DNA of 58,420 nucleotides, from positions 1 to 58,420 of the forward strand of contig JAICXF010000004.1 of assembly GCA_025981625.1 (NCBI GenBank), in the 5' to 3' direction. The DNA is from Sphingomonas sp. (GTDB lineage: Bacteria > Pseudomonadota > Alphaproteobacteria > Sphingomonadales > Sphingomonadaceae). The notes below the pieces were generated by a model. The model did no database searches and was not told where the DNA came from. It worked only from the letters and a program-made list of their open reading frames with translations. Shown one piece after another: positions 17,073 to 25,557 of the stretch (its first letter is position 1; every line of letters begins with the position of its first letter). Made by a program: the position numbers and the translations under genes.

Positions 17073-19939
17073 GCATGTCGAAACTTGCGGTGGCGTTCTC
17101 GGCAATCGTGAGCACGACCGCGCCAGCCGCGCCCGGGTGGCAGCGAACGGCGACCGGGATCATCGTCACCCCGGCGTCGGGACCGGACAAGGCTGTCCGG
17201 CTGGAGCTCTATGGCGAACGCATCGTCCGGGTGATCGAAAGCCCCGACGGCAAGCTGGACCTGACGCGGACGCCGGCGGTCGTCGCCCATCCGGCAACGC
17301 AGTCGTTCACCACCACCCAAAGCAGCGGCGCGGTCACGCTCAGAACGCGCGGCGTAACGGCAACGGTGTCGCTGGCCGATGGGCGCGTAAGCTTCACCGA
17401 TCCGCAGGGCCAGGTGGACCTTGCCGAAGCGGGTGCCGGCTCGTTCACGCCGGTCACCATCGAAGGCGTTCCGTTCGTTTCCATCCGCCAGCAATTCAAC
17501 CGCGGCACCGACGAAGGGCTGTTCGGGCTCGGCCAGCACCAGAACGGGCAAATGAATTACAATGGTGAGGACGTCGAGCTCGCCCAGCACAATATGGACG
17601 TGGCGATCCCGTTCCTGCTGTCGACGCGCAATTACGGACTGCTGTGGGACAATCCTTCGATCACCCGCTTTGGCAATCCCAAACCGTACGCGAAGGCCGG
17701 AGGCCCGGACGATACTCTACGGGTCAACGCCGGCACGGGCTGGACTGCAACCTACCGGATCAACGGCAAGCAGGTGGCGCGGCGGACCGAGCCGACGATC
17801 GACTACCAATATCTCGAAGACCGCACCCACTGGCCGGTAGGCACGCGCACGCCGGACCTGTCGAACACCGTCCCGGGTCTCGCTGTCAGTTGGGAGGGCC
17901 GCGTCGTTCCGCGCCAGAGCGGGCTTCACCGATTCAGGCTCTACTCGTCAGGCTACGCACGCGTTTACGTCAACGGGCGCAAGCTGCTCGACCGCTGGCG
18001 GCAGAACTGGAACCCGTTCTACCATACTTTCGACCTGCAGCTGACCGCCGGCAAGCCCGTCAACGTACGTGTCGAATGGCAGCCTGACAATGGCTACATC
18101 GCGCTCCAGCACAACGGGCCGCAAGCCGAAGCCGATCGTCACTCGATCAGCTTCGCGTCCGAAGCGGCGCACGCGATCGATTATTATTACATCGGTGGCG
18201 ACAATCTCGACCAGGTCATCGCCGGCTATCGGCAATTGACCGGCAAGGCCGCGCTGGCGCCCAAATGGGCCTATGGCTTCTGGCAAAGCCGCCAGCGGTA
18301 CGAGACGCAGGACCAGCTGCTCGGCGTTCTGCACGAATATCGCAGGCGCGGCCTGCCGCTCGACAACATCGTTCAGGATTGGCTCTACTGGCCCGAGAAC
18401 GGCTGGGGCTGCCAGTGCTTCGACCCGAAGCGGTTTCCCGATCCCAAGGGCATGGTCGACGCCGTCCACAAGGCGAACGCGCACATCATGATCTCGGTGT
18501 GGGCGAAATATTACAAGGGCCTGCCGAACTTCAACGAGCTGGACTCGGTTCACGGCATCTATCGGCGAATGACCGACCCGCGGCCGGATGAGCCGAAGGA
18601 TCCGGACTATATCAAGACGATGTACCTCGACTGGGTCGGCCCGGGATACTTCAACGGGTTCTACGATCCGTACAACGCGCGCGCCAAGAGCATCTACTGG
18701 CGGCAGGTGCGTGACGGCGTCATGTCCAAGGGATTCGATGCGCTTTGGCTCGATTCGGACGAGCCGGACTTCCACTCCAACCTCTCGCTGGACGAGACGT
18801 CGCGGCGCATGAGCCCCACCGCCGCGGGACCGGGCCGAGCTTTGTTCAACAGCTATCCGCTGGTCCACGTCGACGGCGTCTATCAGGGGCTGATCAGCAC
18901 CCGGCCCGACGTTCGGCCCTTCATCCTGACGCGCTCGGCGTTCACCGGCATCCAGCGCGACAGCGCCGCGGTGTGGTCCGGCGACGTCGCGTCGCGGTGG
19001 GACAATCTGCGCGAGCAGATTTCGGCCGGGATGAATTTCTCGATGTCCGGAGCGCCCAACTGGACCACCGACATCGGCGGCTACACGATGGAGCCGCGCT
19101 TCCTTAAACCTACGCCCGCGGACCTCGACGAGTGGCGCGAGCTCAACCTCCGCTGGTTTCAGTTCGGCGCTTTCTCGCCTTTGTTCCGGAGCCACGGCGA
19201 GAACATCCACCGCGAGATTTTCGAGATCGCTCCCGCCGGTTCGGCGATGTACCGGTCGATGGAATATTACGACCGGCTCCGATACCGGCTGATGCCGTAT
19301 ATCTACACGGTGGCGGGCGACAGTTACTGGCGCGACGGCACGATCATGCGCGGCCTGGTCATGGATTTCCCGGGCGACCGCCGCGCGTGGGGAATCAAGG
19401 ACGAATATCTGTTCGGGCCAGCGCTGCTCGTGGCGCCGGTCACCGAGTACAAGGCACGGACGCGTTCGGTGTATCTGCCGGCGGGTGCCAGCTGGTATGA
19501 CTTCTACACCGGCAGCGTGAACAAGGGCGGCCAGACAATTACCGCCGCGGCACCGTTCGACCGAATGCCCATGTTCGTCCGCGCAGGCTCGATCGTCCCG
19601 ACCGGACCCGAGGTTCAATATGCGCTCGAGCAAGCAAATCCCGTGCTCACGCTCAACGTTTACACGGGCGCGAGCGGGACGGGCTCGGTCTACGAGGACG
19701 ACGGCACCAGCCGGCAATATCTCAACGGCAAATTCGTTCGAATCCCGCTGCGCTGGGACGAGTCCACCAGGACGCTGACCATCGGTTCGCGTGAGGGCAG
19801 CGGATTTTCAGGAATGGCCGGCAGGCGGACGATCAACATCCGCTGGATCAGGCCTGGCACGCCACTATCGTTCACCGCCAAACCGGACCTGACCGTTGCG
19901 TACGATGGCAAGTTGCAGCTGGTCAGGAACCCGCGGTGA
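17069..19939 (+). CDS. GH31 alpha-xylosidase with PA14 insert
   Basis: The start is the ATG at 17069, overlapping the GH35 stop by 4 bp; another ATG lies at 17075. The product is about 956 residues with a short signal-like N-terminus (AVAFSAIVSTTAPAAP). Order: N-terminal beta-sandwich with GLFGLGQHQNGQMNY; a PA14-type insert at about residues 265-345 (SGLHRFRLYSSGYARVYVNG); then the GH31 barrel with WAYGFWQSRQRY, nucleophile Asp in DALWLDSDEPD and acid/base Asp in AVWSGDV; then distal beta domains with SVYEDDGTS. The PA14 insert is characteristic of Cellvibrio Xyl31A, which removes the non-reducing alpha-1,6-xylose from xyloglucan oligosaccharides. The residue spacing fits that role. Confidence 0.92.
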   Translation: MSMSKLAVAFSAIVSTTAPAAPGWQRTATGIIVTPASGPDKAVRLELYGERIVRVIESPDGKLDLTRTPAVVAHPATQSFTTTQSSGAVTLRTRGVTATVSLADGRVSFTDPQGQVDLAEAGAGSFTPVTIEGVPFVSIRQQFNRGTDEGLFGLGQHQNGQMNYNGEDVELAQHNMDVAIPFLLSTRNYGLLWDNPSITRFGNPKPYAKAGGPDDTLRVNAGTGWTATYRINGKQVARRTEPTIDYQYLEDRTHWPVGTRTPDLSNTVPGLAVSWEGRVVPRQSGLHRFRLYSSGYARVYVNGRKLLDRWRQNWNPFYHTFDLQLTAGKPVNVRVEWQPDNGYIALQHNGPQAEADRHSISFASEAAHAIDYYYIGGDNLDQVIAGYRQLTGKAALAPKWAYGFWQSRQRYETQDQLLGVLHEYRRRGLPLDNIVQDWLYWPENGWGCQCFDPKRFPDPKGMVDAVHKANAHIMISVWAKYYKGLPNFNELDSVHGIYRRMTDPRPDEPKDPDYIKTMYLDWVGPGYFNGFYDPYNARAKSIYWRQVRDGVMSKGFDALWLDSDEPDFHSNLSLDETSRRMSPTAAGPGRALFNSYPLVHVDGVYQGLISTRPDVRPFILTRSAFTGIQRDSAAVWSGDVASRWDNLREQISAGMNFSMSGAPNWTTDIGGYTMEPRFLKPTPADLDEWRELNLRWFQFGAFSPLFRSHGENIHREIFEIAPAGSAMYRSMEYYDRLRYRLMPYIYTVAGDSYWRDGTIMRGLVMDFPGDRRAWGIKDEYLFGPALLVAPVTEYKARTRSVYLPAGASWYDFYTGSVNKGGQTITAAAPFDRMPMFVRAGSIVPTGPEVQYALEQANPVLTLNVYTGASGTGSVYEDDGTSRQYLNGKFVRIPLRWDESTRTLTIGSREGSGFSGMAGRRTINIRWIRPGTPLSFTAKPDLTVAYDGKLQLVRNPR

Positions 19940-20604
19940 TGCTTCCGACCCTTGCCGCCGTCGCGCTCGCTAGCGCAGCGCCTGGTCCGTCTGCCGCCGA
20001 AATGTACCGTCAAGTGCCCGGCTGCACCGTCGACGTGGCGGCGATGCTGCAGCTATCGCCTTATGATTTCGACCAGACTGACAAGGGCTTCCGCTCGCTG
20101 TCGAGTAAGCCCGGGTGCGATGTCGCAACCGCCAATCTGATCGCCACCTATCGGCGCTCGAACTGGGGCAAGCTCGATCGGAACGCGGTGCAGATCAGTT
20201 ATTGGCACGAGGGGCAAAGCCGGGCCTTCGCGGGCCAAACCGAACTCGCGATCCCTCTCCTGCTCGCAGGTGTGAATCCAGGCGTCGCCGGGCTGAGTGC
20301 GCAATTCGATCGCGACAACGCCTCCATCGGAATGGCGAATGCCGAATATGGATTGGCTACCGTGGCATTCCTGCAGGGCGATCTGGCCGGGCTGAAGACC
20401 GCGCGCGCCCGCCTGGCGGCCGTACCCCGCCCAAGCATGTGGACGACAGCGATGCGGAACAGTGCGGCTCCTGGCCGACCTTCCATGAACTGGCCGCCGA
20501 ACCTCAACATCGTCGACGAGCTGATCCGCTGCTTTGGGAAGCCGTACAAGGAGGCCTACAGCTGCGACGCGATTGCTGCCGCTAAACGAGGCCACGCCCC
20601 CTGA
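19939..20604 (+). CDS. unknown secreted protein in the xyloglucan operon
   Basis: The ATG at 19939 shares one base with the GH31 stop (TGATG), so it is the last gene of the GH74-GH35-GH31 operon. The 221-residue product starts with a hydrophobic leader (MLPTLAAVALASAAPGPSA) and continues with a mixed helical sequence containing several Cys (PGCTVDV, PGCDVAT, IRCFGK, YSCDA). I do not recognise the family. Segments such as AEYGLATVAFLQGDLAGLKTARARLA look like a TPR-like helical pair, but this is weak. Operon position suggests a part in xyloglucan use. It overlaps the end of GH29 by 23 bp tail to tail. Confidence 0.7.
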   Translation: MLPTLAAVALASAAPGPSAAEMYRQVPGCTVDVAAMLQLSPYDFDQTDKGFRSLSSKPGCDVATANLIATYRRSNWGKLDRNAVQISYWHEGQSRAFAGQTELAIPLLLAGVNPGVAGLSAQFDRDNASIGMANAEYGLATVAFLQGDLAGLKTARARLAAVPRPSMWTTAMRNSAAPGRPSMNWPPNLNIVDELIRCFGKPYKEAYSCDAIAAAKRGHAP

Positions 20605-22231
20605 TCCGCAATGCCGGCGGCAAAGCACCCGAACGACGGGGAATCGTTACGCGCAGGGCTTGAGCGTCGCGGCGAATCTGGAGCTCGGGACCACCTAGGA
20701 GATCAACCCTCTCGATCACCGCATCGCCAAGAGAGTCCGTGCCCAAAGACTTGATGGCGCTCTCACCTTCCGGCCAGTCCAGGAACATCGCATACAGCGT
20801 GTCGCCATTGCGCGTGAAGCGCACGTCCTCGGCCGTGAACGGCTTGGCCTCCCCCTCGTTCAGCATGCCAGCGGGCGGTCGCGTCGGACCCTCGCCGAAG
20901 CTGCGCCACGGGCGCGTTCCGTAGATCGCTTCGCCGTTCGCGCTCATCCACGCGGTAATCCCGTCGAGCACGGCTTCTTCCTTGTCGTCGATCGTGCCGT
21001 TGCCGCGGACCGGGATGTTGAGCAGCAGATTGCCGTTCTTCGACACCACGTCGGCAAGGCGCTGGATCACCTGCTTGGCCGTCTTGTAGGCGTTCTGCTC
21101 GTAGATGCGCCGGTCGTAGTGCCAGTTGCCGATGCAGGTGTCGGTCTGCCACGGCTCGGGCCGAATTTCGTCGAGGAAGCCGCGCTCGACATCCTCGACG
21201 ATGGCGCGCCGCTGGACGCCCTCGAGCTTCTTGCCGAACAGCACGACATCCACGTCGCCGCGCCAGGCGAGTGCCTGGTTGTAATAATGCGCCGCAGCTT
21301 CAAGGCCGGTTTGGCCGAGCGGCAGCCCGGTATCGTCGAAATAGACGAGGTCGGGCCGGTAATCCTCGACCATCTGCTTTTGCCGCAGCAGCCAATTGTC
21401 GACGAAGCGCCTGTTCGCCGGCGGCGCGGCTTCGAGCCACTGACCGTCGCGCTTGTCGTGCCACGCGTTCATCTCGGCCGCGGTCGTGATTCCGTCCGGC
21501 GGCACATAATAGGGGCCTGTGTACAGCTCTTGCGGGTCGAGCCCGTCCCAATACTTGCCTTTGCCATGCCGCTTGCGCAGCCAGTAAGCGTCGTAGCGGC
21601 GGCCCCGCATCGGCCCTTCGGCATCGTAGCCATAGGCCGGCTGGTACCAGTGCCAGGCGTGGCTCGAATGGTTGGACACCCCGAACTTCAGCCCGGCTTC
21701 GCGCACCAGGGGCGCCCACCCGCCGACGATGTCGCGCTTCGGTCCGACCCGAGTGACGTTCCAAGCGTGATGCCTGCTCGCGAACAGGTCGAAATTGTCG
21801 TGGTGACAGCCCATTGCCATGAAGTAGCGGGCACCAGCGTTGACGTACCGCTTGAGCAGATGTTCAGGCTGCCAGTCCTGCGCCTTCCACTGGCCGATGA
21901 TGTCGATGAAGCCGGTCCGGCTCGGATGGCCGTAGCGCCGCAGGTGATTCTCATAAGGCGTTTCGCCGTGCTGCCACGGCTGGCGCCCCTGAAGGTACAT
22001 GAGGCGCGCATACCAGTCGCCGAACTCGGGCTGGCACTGCGGTCCCCAATGCGCCCAGATCCCGAACTTGGCATCACGAAACCAGTCGGGCACGCGATAC
22101 GCGGCCGCCAGCGAAGCCCACGTCGGCGCAACGGGGCCGCGCGACTGGGTGGGCGCCGCTCGGACCGATGTCGCGGCGGCGGCGGAGGCAAGGAACGCAC
22201 GCCGGCTGAGCGGCAATCGTGGGCTGTTCAT
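20582..22231 (-). CDS. GH29 alpha-L-fucosidase, secreted
   Basis: The product has 549 residues from the ATG at 22231, with a Tat-type leader (LSRRAFLASAAAATSV). The frame is open to 22390 but the extra part is Arg-rich noise. GH29 landmarks: WFRDAKFGIWAHWGPQ, AGARYFMAMGCHHDNFDLF, KFGVSNHSSHAWHW, nucleophile Asp in PDLVYFDDTGLP, NGNLLLNIPVRGNG and a C-terminal beta-sandwich. Retaining alpha-L-fucosidases of this family could remove the fucose that caps xyloglucan side chains, which fits the neighbouring operon. No operator-like palindrome lies upstream, unlike most of its neighbours. Confidence 0.9.
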   Translation of the reverse strand: MNSPRLPLSRRAFLASAAAATSVRAAPTQSRGPVAPTWASLAAAYRVPDWFRDAKFGIWAHWGPQCQPEFGDWYARLMYLQGRQPWQHGETPYENHLRRYGHPSRTGFIDIIGQWKAQDWQPEHLLKRYVNAGARYFMAMGCHHDNFDLFASRHHAWNVTRVGPKRDIVGGWAPLVREAGLKFGVSNHSSHAWHWYQPAYGYDAEGPMRGRRYDAYWLRKRHGKGKYWDGLDPQELYTGPYYVPPDGITTAAEMNAWHDKRDGQWLEAAPPANRRFVDNWLLRQKQMVEDYRPDLVYFDDTGLPLGQTGLEAAAHYYNQALAWRGDVDVVLFGKKLEGVQRRAIVEDVERGFLDEIRPEPWQTDTCIGNWHYDRRIYEQNAYKTAKQVIQRLADVVSKNGNLLLNIPVRGNGTIDDKEEAVLDGITAWMSANGEAIYGTRPWRSFGEGPTRPPAGMLNEGEAKPFTAEDVRFTRNGDTLYAMFLDWPEGESAIKSLGTDSLGDAVIERVDLLGGPELQIRRDAQALRVTIPRRSGALPPALRIRGRGLV

Positions 22232-22272
22232 ATCGCGAGCATTGCAAGCGCGGTGGTTCCGCGCAATCTCGA

Positions 22273-23283
22273 ATGATGATCCGGGTTGGCCTCGTCGGTT
22301 ACGGTCTCGCGGGAGCGGTTTTCCATGAGCCGCTGATCCGCGCCTGCGAGCGTTTGGAGCTCGCCGCCGTGCTGACCTCCCGCGAAGCACCGAGCCGCGT
22401 CCACTCGCTTGGCGAGTTGCTCGACCGCTGCGACCTGGTAGTGGTCGCCTCGCCCAACCGCACGCATTTCGCCATCGCGAGAAAGGCGCTCGAAGCGGGC
22501 AAGCATGTCGTCGTCGACAAGCCGCTCACCGTGACGCTGAAGGAGGCCGATGCGCTGATCGCTTTGGCTGACGAGCGACGATTGCTGCTCAGCGCATTCC
22601 ACAACCGCCGCTGGGACGGCGACTTCCTGACCGTCGGCGAGATGCTTCCCAAGCTTGGCGACGTAACGCTGTTCGAGGCCCATTGGGACCGCTTCCGCCC
22701 GCAGATCAAGCAAGGCTGGCGCGAGCTGCCAGAGCCGGGGGGCGGCCTGTTCAACGACCTTGGCCCGCACATGATCGACCAGATGCTCCAGCTGTTCGGC
22801 ATGCCGGACGCGGTCAGCGCCGACATCATGGCTCAACGTGCCGAGGCCGCGGTCGACGATTTTTTCGACGTGAGTTTTCACTATGACAGCCGGCGTGTCG
22901 CGCTGCGATGTTCGAGCCTGGTCGCGGCGGCCCGGCCGCGCTTCGCCGTGCACGGAACCAGCGGCTCGTTCATCAAGAACGGCCTCGATCCCCAGGAAGC
23001 GCAGCTAAAGTCCGGCCGCGATCCGCGCGAACCCTCCTTCGGCAGCGACCCGACCGACGGATTGTTCATCGCGGCTGATGGCCGCGCCGAGGCGGTCCCC
23101 ACGTTGCGCGGCAATTATCTCGCCTTCTACGATGCGGTCGCCGCGGCGATCCTCGACGGTGCGCCGCCGCCCGTCCCGGCGCGCGAGGCGCGGGACGGGC
23201 TCATGCTGATCAACCTCGCTCGCCGGGCTTCGGCGCAGGGGCGCCGGCTGCAAGTCCCGGCCGCCAGTTCGCGGGCAGCGTAA
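22273..23283 (+). CDS. Gfo/Idh/MocA family NAD(P)-dependent oxidoreductase
   Basis: The product has 336 residues from the ATG at 22273 (a second ATG follows directly). Rossmann motif VGLVGYGLAGAVFHEP at the N-terminus, then VVVASPNRTHFAIARKALEAGKHVVVDKPLT with the EKP-type Lys (here DKP), then the C-terminal GFO_IDH_MocA domain with NDLGPHMIDQML. It is cytoplasmic and resembles the YdgJ/inositol-dehydrogenase-like branch; the sugar it oxidises cannot be read off. Its ribosome site is weak. It is divergent from GH29 with only 41 bp between the starts and overlaps GH3 by 74 bp at the 3' end. Confidence 0.9.
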   Translation: MMIRVGLVGYGLAGAVFHEPLIRACERLELAAVLTSREAPSRVHSLGELLDRCDLVVVASPNRTHFAIARKALEAGKHVVVDKPLTVTLKEADALIALADERRLLLSAFHNRRWDGDFLTVGEMLPKLGDVTLFEAHWDRFRPQIKQGWRELPEPGGGLFNDLGPHMIDQMLQLFGMPDAVSADIMAQRAEAAVDDFFDVSFHYDSRRVALRCSSLVAAARPRFAVHGTSGSFIKNGLDPQEAQLKSGRDPREPSFGSDPTDGLFIAADGRAEAVPTLRGNYLAFYDAVAAAILDGAPPPVPAREARDGLMLINLARRASAQGRRLQVPAASSRAA

Positions 23284-25447
23284 GCGCGGGCACGTTGACG
23301 GTCGTGCTGCCGCGCAGGTCACGCGAGGAAGCGCCGAGACTGAGGGTGTAGCTTCCCGGAGCGACGCGCCAGGAATGGCTGCTGGAGTCGAATGTCGCGA
23401 GCAGCCGCGGGTCGACCTCGACATTCACCGCCCTGGTCTGACCGGGCGCAAGGTCTACCTTCGCGAAGCCGACGAGCCGTCGCGGCGCTTCCCAGGCCCC
23501 CGCCGTGGGCGAAGCATAGACCTGGCCGACCGCCATGCCGGATCGGTGGCCCGTGTTGCGGAGTGTGAAATGAACCCGCAGTCTGCCGCCCGAGGTCGCT
23601 GCCGCGCTGATCGGTCCATAGCCGAAGCTCGTGTAGCTGAGGCCGTGCCCGAACGGGAACAGAGGCTGGAGATTGTTGCGGTCGACCCACTTGTAACCGA
23701 CGGCCGCGCCTTCCGTGTAGTTGATGGTGAACTGTTCCGTCTCGGTGCTTCCGCCCGGACGGACCGGCCGGGGAAGCTGCGAATCGCTGGCGTAGAAGGT
23801 CACCGGCAGGTGTCCCGACGGGTTCACCCGGCCGGTGAGGACATTGGCGATCGCCTTGCCGCCGGCGCGCCCTGGATACCACGCCTCGACGATTGCGGGC
23901 ACGCGCGCTGCCCACGGCATCGCCACGCCGGCGTTCGTTTCGAGCACGACAGCGGTGCGCGGGTTGGCCGCTGCAACGGCTTCAATCAGCGCGTCCTGAT
24001 TGCCATCGAGCGCCATCGGCACATCGAAGGCTTCCCCTGCCCATTGCGTTGCGAAAACAACCGCGACGTCGGCGGATCGTGCCGCTGCCGCCGCCGCTGC
24101 AGGATCCGAGCCATCGACGAACGTGATCGACGCATTTGGCGCCAGCGCATGGATCGAATCGAGAGGCGAAGACGGATAATACATCACTGGACCCGGCCAG
24201 GCGGTCGGCTGCAGGCCGGGCACGGCATTGCCGCCGCGCGGATAAACGAGCGACGATCCGCTGCCCGCGAGCACGCCCTTGTCGGCATGCCCGCCGATGA
24301 CGACGATGCGGCGGACATTGGGACCTAACGGCAGCAGATTACCGTCGTTCTTGAGCAGCACGATCGCCTGCTCTTCATCCGCCTGGCTCACCGCCTCGTG
24401 CGCGGCATAGCCCGTCGGCTCGCCTTCGGTGACGGGATTGTCGGCGGCGCCCGTCGAATAGAGCGCCCACAGCACCCGTCGCGCCATATCGTCGAGGCGC
24501 GCCTGCGGAACGCGTCCGGCGAGCACCGCCGCCTTGAGCGGCTCGCCGAAATAGGGAGCCTTGTCGAACGGCCAGCCCGATTGCTGGTCGAGCCCGTTCA
24601 GCGCGGATTTCTCGGTGCTCTCGACCGCGCCCCAATCCGACATGACGTAGCCGCGGAAGCCGAAGTCGCGCTTCAGGACATCGTTCAGCAGCCAGGCGTT
24701 TTCGCAAGCGTAGTCGCCATTGACCTTGTTGTACGAGCACATGACCGAACCGGGATTGCCGCGTTCGATCGCAAACTGGAACGCAAGCAGGTCGGACATC
24801 CGGGCGGCGGCAGGGTCAATGATCGCATCATGTCCCTTCCTGCCGGTCTCGAGGTCGTTCATCGCATAATGCTTCGCCGTCGAGATGACGTGGTTCGACT
24901 GGATACCGGCGATCTCGGAGCCGACGATCGTTCCGGCGAGCAGCGGGTCCTCGCCGCCATATTCGAAGTTGCGGCCGTTGCGCGGATCGCGGGCCAGGTC
25001 GACGCCCCCGGCGAGCATCACGTTGAAGCCCGAAGCACGCGCTTCCGCGCCGATCATCTGGCCGCCCTTGAACGCCAGGTCGGGGTTCCACGTCGCCGCC
25101 GTTGCGATGCCCGACGGAAGCGCCGTCCGCTCGCGCTTGTGCTCGGCCCCGCCCTGGGTCGCGACGCCGATTCCGGCATCGGTCTCCCATTGCGGCGTGA
25201 TGCCCAGCCGCGGGATTCCGGGGACGTAGCCCGCCGACCCATAGCGCACTCCGGCCGGAGGGTGCTTTCCTTGCCAATCGGTCGCGAAATAGCCGAACAC
25301 GAGCGTCAGCTTTTCGTCGAGCGTCATCTTGCTGAGCGCAGCCGCGGCACGCTCCTCCGGAGTGGCCGCAGCCGCTTGCACGGCCACCATCACGGGCAAC
25401 GCGCACGCAACCGACAACGCCGTTCGTAACACCCTAACCGATCTCAT
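23210..25447 (-). CDS. GH3 beta-glucosidase-type exo-glycosidase, exported
   Basis: The product has 745 residues from the ATG at 25447 (GGGGAG 6 bp upstream) with a signal peptide (LRTALSVACALPVMVAVQAAA). Domain order is the GH3 barrel (LDEKLTLVFGYF, KHYAMNDLETGR, nucleophile Asp in GYVMSDWGAV), the alpha/beta sandwich (AIVLLKNDGNLLPLG), and a C-terminal fibronectin-III-like domain (PFGHGLSYTSF onward). Such enzymes remove terminal beta-glucose, or other beta-sugars, from oligosaccharides; here cello- or xyloglucan-derived oligosaccharides are likely. It is divergent from the xylose operon across operator D. The last about 24 codons overlap the end of the Gfo/Idh gene. Confidence 0.93.
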   Translation of the reverse strand: MRSVRVLRTALSVACALPVMVAVQAAAATPEERAAAALSKMTLDEKLTLVFGYFATDWQGKHPPAGVRYGSAGYVPGIPRLGITPQWETDAGIGVATQGGAEHKRERTALPSGIATAATWNPDLAFKGGQMIGAEARASGFNVMLAGGVDLARDPRNGRNFEYGGEDPLLAGTIVGSEIAGIQSNHVISTAKHYAMNDLETGRKGHDAIIDPAAARMSDLLAFQFAIERGNPGSVMCSYNKVNGDYACENAWLLNDVLKRDFGFRGYVMSDWGAVESTEKSALNGLDQQSGWPFDKAPYFGEPLKAAVLAGRVPQARLDDMARRVLWALYSTGAADNPVTEGEPTGYAAHEAVSQADEEQAIVLLKNDGNLLPLGPNVRRIVVIGGHADKGVLAGSGSSLVYPRGGNAVPGLQPTAWPGPVMYYPSSPLDSIHALAPNASITFVDGSDPAAAAAAARSADVAVVFATQWAGEAFDVPMALDGNQDALIEAVAAANPRTAVVLETNAGVAMPWAARVPAIVEAWYPGRAGGKAIANVLTGRVNPSGHLPVTFYASDSQLPRPVRPGGSTETEQFTINYTEGAAVGYKWVDRNNLQPLFPFGHGLSYTSFGYGPISAAATSGGRLRVHFTLRNTGHRSGMAVGQVYASPTAGAWEAPRRLVGFAKVDLAPGQTRAVNVEVDPRLLATFDSSSHSWRVAPGSYTLSLGASSRDLRGSTTVNVPALTLPANWRPGLAAGAPAPKPGERG

Positions 25448-25515
25448 CAGTTTCTCCCCAGAATCGATATCCATTGACGTCGACGCGCTTGACACTAATA
25501 GCGGCCAGCGTCGAT

Positions 25516-25529
25516 TGGTAGCGCTACCA
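25516..25529. promoter_or_regulatory. LacI-type operator D (perfect palindrome)
   Basis: TGGTAGCGCTACCA is a perfect 14-bp palindrome in the gap between GH3 (minus, 68 bp to ATG) and the xylXABC operon (plus, 28 bp to ATG). A TTGACA hexamer at 25489-25494 could be the -35 of the plus-strand promoter, which would place the operator across the -10 region. I see no good -10 match. Confidence 0.85.
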
Positions 25530-25557
25530 CGCCCCTCCTCGAGGTCTCTTCGTCTTC

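Noticed and set aside
19968..19981. CGCTAGCGCAGCGC, resembling half of the operator
   Set aside because: It lies within the signal-peptide codons of the gene after GH31, inside an operon, and only one half matches.
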